DNA of 64,000 nt from Homarus americanus (Eukaryota > Arthropoda > Malacostraca > Decapoda > Nephropidae): NCBI RefSeq assembly GCF_018991925.1, contig NW_024735554.1, positions 1,285,530-1,349,529 on the forward strand. The letters are read 5' to 3'. Below, piece by piece: positions 59,632 through 64,000 of the stretch; within the stretch, counting starts at the first letter, position 1; the number at the start of each line of letters is the position of its first letter. A program made the translations under genes and the position numbers. The notes under the pieces were generated by a model. That model was not told the origin of the DNA and ran no database searches. It saw only the letters and a list, made by a program, of their open reading frames with translations.

Positions 59632-60463
59632 GCAAATCTTGCCAACAGTATTTCCAGTGATTCTACCAAATGAAAAACTCTTGATATTCCAACACAACAT
59701 TTTACATACATTCCTTCATATCCAGTGAGCCTTATACCAACGTGAATAAATCTAATATATAACTCTCTTCTGTAACAAAGACTCAAACATTCATGATTAC
59801 ATTAAACAGATAAAGAAAAGTCACTTATATTCAAAGGGTCTCTGACAGGTCACACCCGCAGTAAGAAAAAATAATAGCAATTGTCTTTTAATAAGATCGA
59901 ATTGACAATGGAAAACATCGAGTTATATAAGAAATGAGTCGTGTTGAGTAAGATGAATAAAACCAATATGTATTGAGCCTTATTAGTTCAATACAACCCA
60001 GTGAGTGCGATAGTGAACCAAGATAGGCCTACCACTGGACCTATCTGTTGAGTGAGGATTACAGCTCTATGTTTTATGAGATTTAATGATGAAGCTATTA
60101 CGAAAGTATAGTTTATATTCTCGTATAACGAATGTTACTGAAATTATTACATGGACAAATTTCCTGTACCCTTGAAAGCCGTTTATGTATTACTGAAATT
60201 ATTATATTACCAAAGTTTATACATTTCTGCAACACACCCTGTATACTATACTAAAATATTTGATGAAATTTCATATGTCCATCCAACATTTATTTTGTTG
60301 CAAGTATTTCGTTTGCAAAGTTCATATATTGCCATAAATTTTGTTGCTGAAACTAAATGATAGATGGGGTTCATATGTTCCCTTCAGATTTATTGCCGCC
60401 ACAGGGAAGGTTGACTAGTGGCTGGCATCCTTGTGGCATTCATGAACGGTGTGCCACAGACCA

Positions 60464-60626
60464 CGTGCCTCAGACCTCACCCCTACAAACCTCACATGCC
60501 ACAGACCTCATAGTGCCACAGACCTCATGCCACAGACCTACATGCCACAGACCACATGCCACAGACTCACATGCCACAGACCTCACATGCCACAGACCTC
60601 ACATACAGACTCCATGCAACACTCAC
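60464..60626. repeat. 16-17-bp minisatellite, second copy
   Basis: Same as 14743-14905. Confidence 0.9.
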
Positions 60627-61205
60627 ATGCCAGACTTTTTTTTTTTGTAGGTTAAGGGAGAAAGGATGGAAGGCATGCTGGGGCTCAAGGCACAGCCAGA
60701 CATGAGGATGGAGAAGTCACAACATATAGTCGTGGGGAAAGGTTGGAAAGAAGTTTAATGAGTTAAACAGAGGGGACGACACCCTTGTTTTATATACAGA
60801 GTTTGTTGGCTAACTAAGCTAACCTAGGACTCAGGATGAGGTTGCACTTGTTACTTTGGTTGACAATGACAAGTTTGAGTTACAATAACATGTATAGTAA
60901 AATCTTATTACTGTATTACATTATGGACTCACTTGTTAAATGTGAACTTATATCTAAGGTGGATCACTGTGGCGACATAGATGGGTCGTGGGTTGGGTTG
61001 TTGTAGTGCGGGCCGACTCCGGGGCCACCAGGCGGGATCGCCCTCTATTGATGTCTTCCCGCGGAGCTGGTCTGGGCTGAGAGGGTCGTCTAGGAGCTTG
61101 TTCCAAACCTTCTTCCCTAGACGATGGACCCTGGCGGTGAGGGCCCTGTTTTATTTCTCATGACTATCTTCGTTAATAATTATCAGTTTTATTTTAGTTC
61201 CTGTT

Positions 61206-61233
61206 TACATCTCCCGTCAGGACGGGAGATGTA
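61206..61233. other. Perfect 13-bp hairpin, second copy
   Basis: Same as 15485-15512. Confidence 0.9.
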
Positions 61234-61925
61234 GACACCAGCCCCGGCCCGACCTGCAGCGGGGTCAACAGAACCATCAGTGTAACGACTTACCTGGGGA
61301 CCAGTGGGCGATCCTGAAGAGGTGGTATTTGCAGAAAATAACAGGGTTCACGTGGGATTTCGGGAGCGGTCCACCGAGGGCAATCACTTCAGGTTGAAAA
61401 TCCAGCCAGGGAGAAGGAATGAACCAACAGCAGGGTTCACTTGATCTTGGGTTGTATATCGTAACGCGTATTTTCCCCACAAGTCCAGGGTTCGAATCGC
61501 CTCTGTTTTAAATGTATGTCTGACGTAGCACGATTTCCGGTTTTCGCCTGCACCAACATTGATAAACTAACCACCCAGATGCTTGTGTCCCGATATCAGG
61601 TGTTCTTATATATGGTAAACAAAATATCTCAGCCTTTGGATACGCCCATAGTAACTACGCACTAGCAACCACGCCACTAGCAACTACGCGTGTATTATCA
61701 TTTTATATTTAGCCTTTTATCCAGAGGTTTGCCACTGAGGGAATTAGTATGACTGAACATTCATAAATAGTATATGAGGAACTCTGAGACAGGTTAGTAT
61801 TGCACAGACGACGCCATAATGTGGGGTGAAATGAAACCTAACGTAACCTCACCCCTGTAAATCAAACCAAGTGTGTAGTGATGATGAATTGTCTTATAAT
61901 AACTGGGGATCATTCAGCAGCATCA

Positions 61926-62066
61926 ATCATCATCATTATTCATCATCATCATCATTCATTATTTATCATCATTCATCATCATCGACGTCATCACATATAC
62001 GCCATCATTATCGTCATCATTCATCATCCTCATCATCAACATCATCATCTGTCATCACACACACCA
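61926..62066. repeat. ATC tract, second copy
   Basis: Same as 16205-16345. Confidence 0.9.
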
Positions 62067-63030
62067 CACATTACCACACTACACCCTGAGCCTCTCCCCC
62101 GCCCGCCTTCACTACCAGCAGTGTCAGTTGGTACAAATTAGTGGTTATTTCGGTCCGTTTACGCCATTTTATAGATTTTCTCAAAATAAATATATCGTAA
62201 TATACCAAATAAAATCTTTGTTTGGCATATGCAAAAATTCTGATTATCTACATGACATTACGTGTAATTTCAGAATGTATTCATCATGCAGAACCTCTAC
62301 CTATGGGACTATGTCAACCTGTCGTTTGTATCATGAGTTCTGAGTGGCTGGTCACCACAAAGGAAGCGCTTAATCTGTATCCAGAGTTCTGAGGGCTGGG
62401 CACCAAACGAAGCGCTGAATCAGAACGAGCTTGGGGCCACATTTCCGAACCATCTGTTATTTTTGTTGATCAGCTGAATAAAAACGTTTCCATTATTTCT
62501 GCAGAAGCAACTCAGTTTTTCTGTTAGTGAGCATTTACATGTAATATCCGGTCCTTATCATTAGAAGACCGTCGGTTAGATAGAAGTTTCGATCGGGTGG
62601 TTCAGTGTCTGGGAGTCGAGCTCTCAGTTGTCACTTTGAAGGTATCAGTACTTTCTTATGGTGTCAAATTATAAAACAAATATGGCCACGCCAGCCATCC
62701 GATTAAGTGTTACTACCAAGTCCGCAAGTGACGCTTTATATCATGTGCTTCAACACCACAAGAGCTTATGTTCGTACTGGATATGGTTCAGCGTGTGGTG
62801 GAGATGTGGATGAACTTAGACCAGACAGCCAGACGGGAGGGAGGAGCCGGCCAGTAGTGAGACGGTCGAGGCGATTAGTGGATGTGTGACGGAAGTTAAC
62901 GTTTACAAAATGCTCCTCAATTAATACATCCAGTTGTCAAGGATTATAAAATACAGACGCCATCATGTGTGTTGGTGTTGAAAAATAAGGTATGTCGCTG
63001 TGTATATTTCCTTGCAACTTATTTCTCTCT

Positions 63031-63757
63031 CCATCCTCCGAATACGAGGATTAACATCCACTTCAGGATGCAGGTCGTCCTGTGACATTCCTATGGATAC
63101 CCAGTCATGTTGGTATCTTGGGGAATGAGGCAGCAGATGGCCTTGCCAAGACTGGCTCCAACAAGGCCACACCTGACTACGTTGTTCCCGAACACTTTTA
63201 CAGCTTAGGACCCAAATTGCCGCAAACAGAGAGAAGCTCGGGAAGCAGCCATCCCTGGTCCCCTGCCCACCTGGTACGATGTCCTCCATAAACTTTCTGA
63301 CCTCTTATGGAAAAGGGTCGCGGAAAAGGGACGTAATTGCTGCCCGTATCATCCTTGGGTATGACTTTGCTTGGGAGATTGGTATCCCCGCATCCCTGAG
63401 CAACGCTCTTGTGCATATGCAGAAGACCCGACAGCCGCACCCTTATCCACTACCTCCAAGATGTCGCCACACACAACGCTTCCGTGACGCCTGCTGGACC
63501 ACCACTCCACGACCCCTGACGGAGACACGATGATCCTCCCCATAGTGGCCAGATAATATGCAAATAGCATTGATCATGTGTTAAAGGAATATCCTTCCTT
63601 CCTAGGGCTTTTTAGTAAGCCCCTTTATAATATTTATACTGTATATACTTGTGACACTTTCCAGATGCTTCTGGTGTTATTGTACAGGGGTACCTAGTGA
63701 CAGCACTAGGATCCCGCTTCTCTCAAGGAATAAGCAATTGAAATTGAATTGAATTGA
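63031..63757 (+). mobile_element. LINE RNase H remnant, second copy
   Basis: Same as 17310-18036, including frameshifts and 3' tail. The TATG microsatellite follows at 63954-63984. Confidence 0.82.
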
Positions 63758-64000
63758 TCCAAGTGACGCGCTAGGTATTTACACCATCAAGGGCAAATAT
63801 ATTGGAAATGTTGGTTAGTGATCCCATAACAAAATTTACTTCAGCAATAGCAGCATATGGGCCCCGGTGACGATACCTACACTCTTACCCTAACAAAAAC
63901 TTCACCTGAACAAGGTGTTTAACATGAAATAACCAGGCCGATAACCCTCATTCATGTATGTATGTATGTATGTATGTATGTATATGATTTTACTAAAAAA

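Larger units (their letters stand above)
45722..64000. repeat. Second copy of the 18.3-kb exact direct repeat (reaches window end)
   Basis: Identical to 1-18279 as far as I could compare, including simple-repeat lengths. It is still matching at the last base of the window, so the full repeat is longer than seen. It begins 885 bp after the right edge of the N gap, without a visible junction signature. Elements inside this copy carry the same calls as in the first copy. Confidence 0.97.

Noticed and set aside
45722..64000. Counting elements in the second copy as independent insertions
   Set aside because: Exact identity including microsatellite length shows they are the same loci copied or assembled twice.

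Overview
This window looks like non-coding, repeat-saturated nuclear DNA of an arthropod, most plausibly a decapod crustacean. The evidence is eukaryote-style non-LTR retrotransposon debris, a very high density of long AT, CA, AAT and GGT/GAT microsatellites, many minisatellites, and short interstitial runs of the arthropod telomere motif TTAGG. There are no bacterial-type operons, no rRNA and no intact protein-coding gene. The species call is inference.

Layout. Bases 1-18279 and 45722-64000 are the same sequence in direct orientation, with a constant offset of 45,721 bp that holds even through long AT and CA runs. A 100-base N gap (44737-44836) lies 885 bp before the second copy. The simplest reading is a redundantly placed contig or false duplication; a very recent tandem duplication is the alternative. 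The unique part is 18280-45721.

Within the repeated 18.3 kb: a 42-bp minisatellite, several microsatellites, a possible 66-bp coiled-coil exon (9289-9354), a decayed LINE endonuclease on the minus strand (11105-12000), a LINE C-terminal fragment nested between two CA microsatellites (12589-12999), a 13-bp perfect hairpin, and a LINE RNase H remnant (17310-18036). Within the unique part: a truncated second 3' end of that RNase H LINE, a 1.1-kb A/C-rich minisatellite, two broken copies of a CR1-like LINE (24.9-26.8 and 38.6-40.0 kb), two tRNA-derived SINE heads, candidate exons at 29.0 and 30.8 kb, a 37-bp minisatellite of about 25 units, three copies of a non-autonomous element with a hairpin tail (34.2, 40.4 and 42.4 kb), and long GGT/GAT and AAT tracts.

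How the parts relate. Most of the window could be intron of one large plus-strand gene: candidate exons at 9289-9354, 29035-29168 and 30800-30947 have mutually compatible splice phases, and the last has a gelsolin/villin-like motif. This is a hypothesis. The most interesting mobile-element signal is a LINE fragment and a non-autonomous element that share a roughly 40-base 3' end (hairpin plus AATAAACCGT). The three copies that keep this end are flanked on both sides by CA repeats, which suggests a LINE/SINE-like partnership targeting CA microsatellites.
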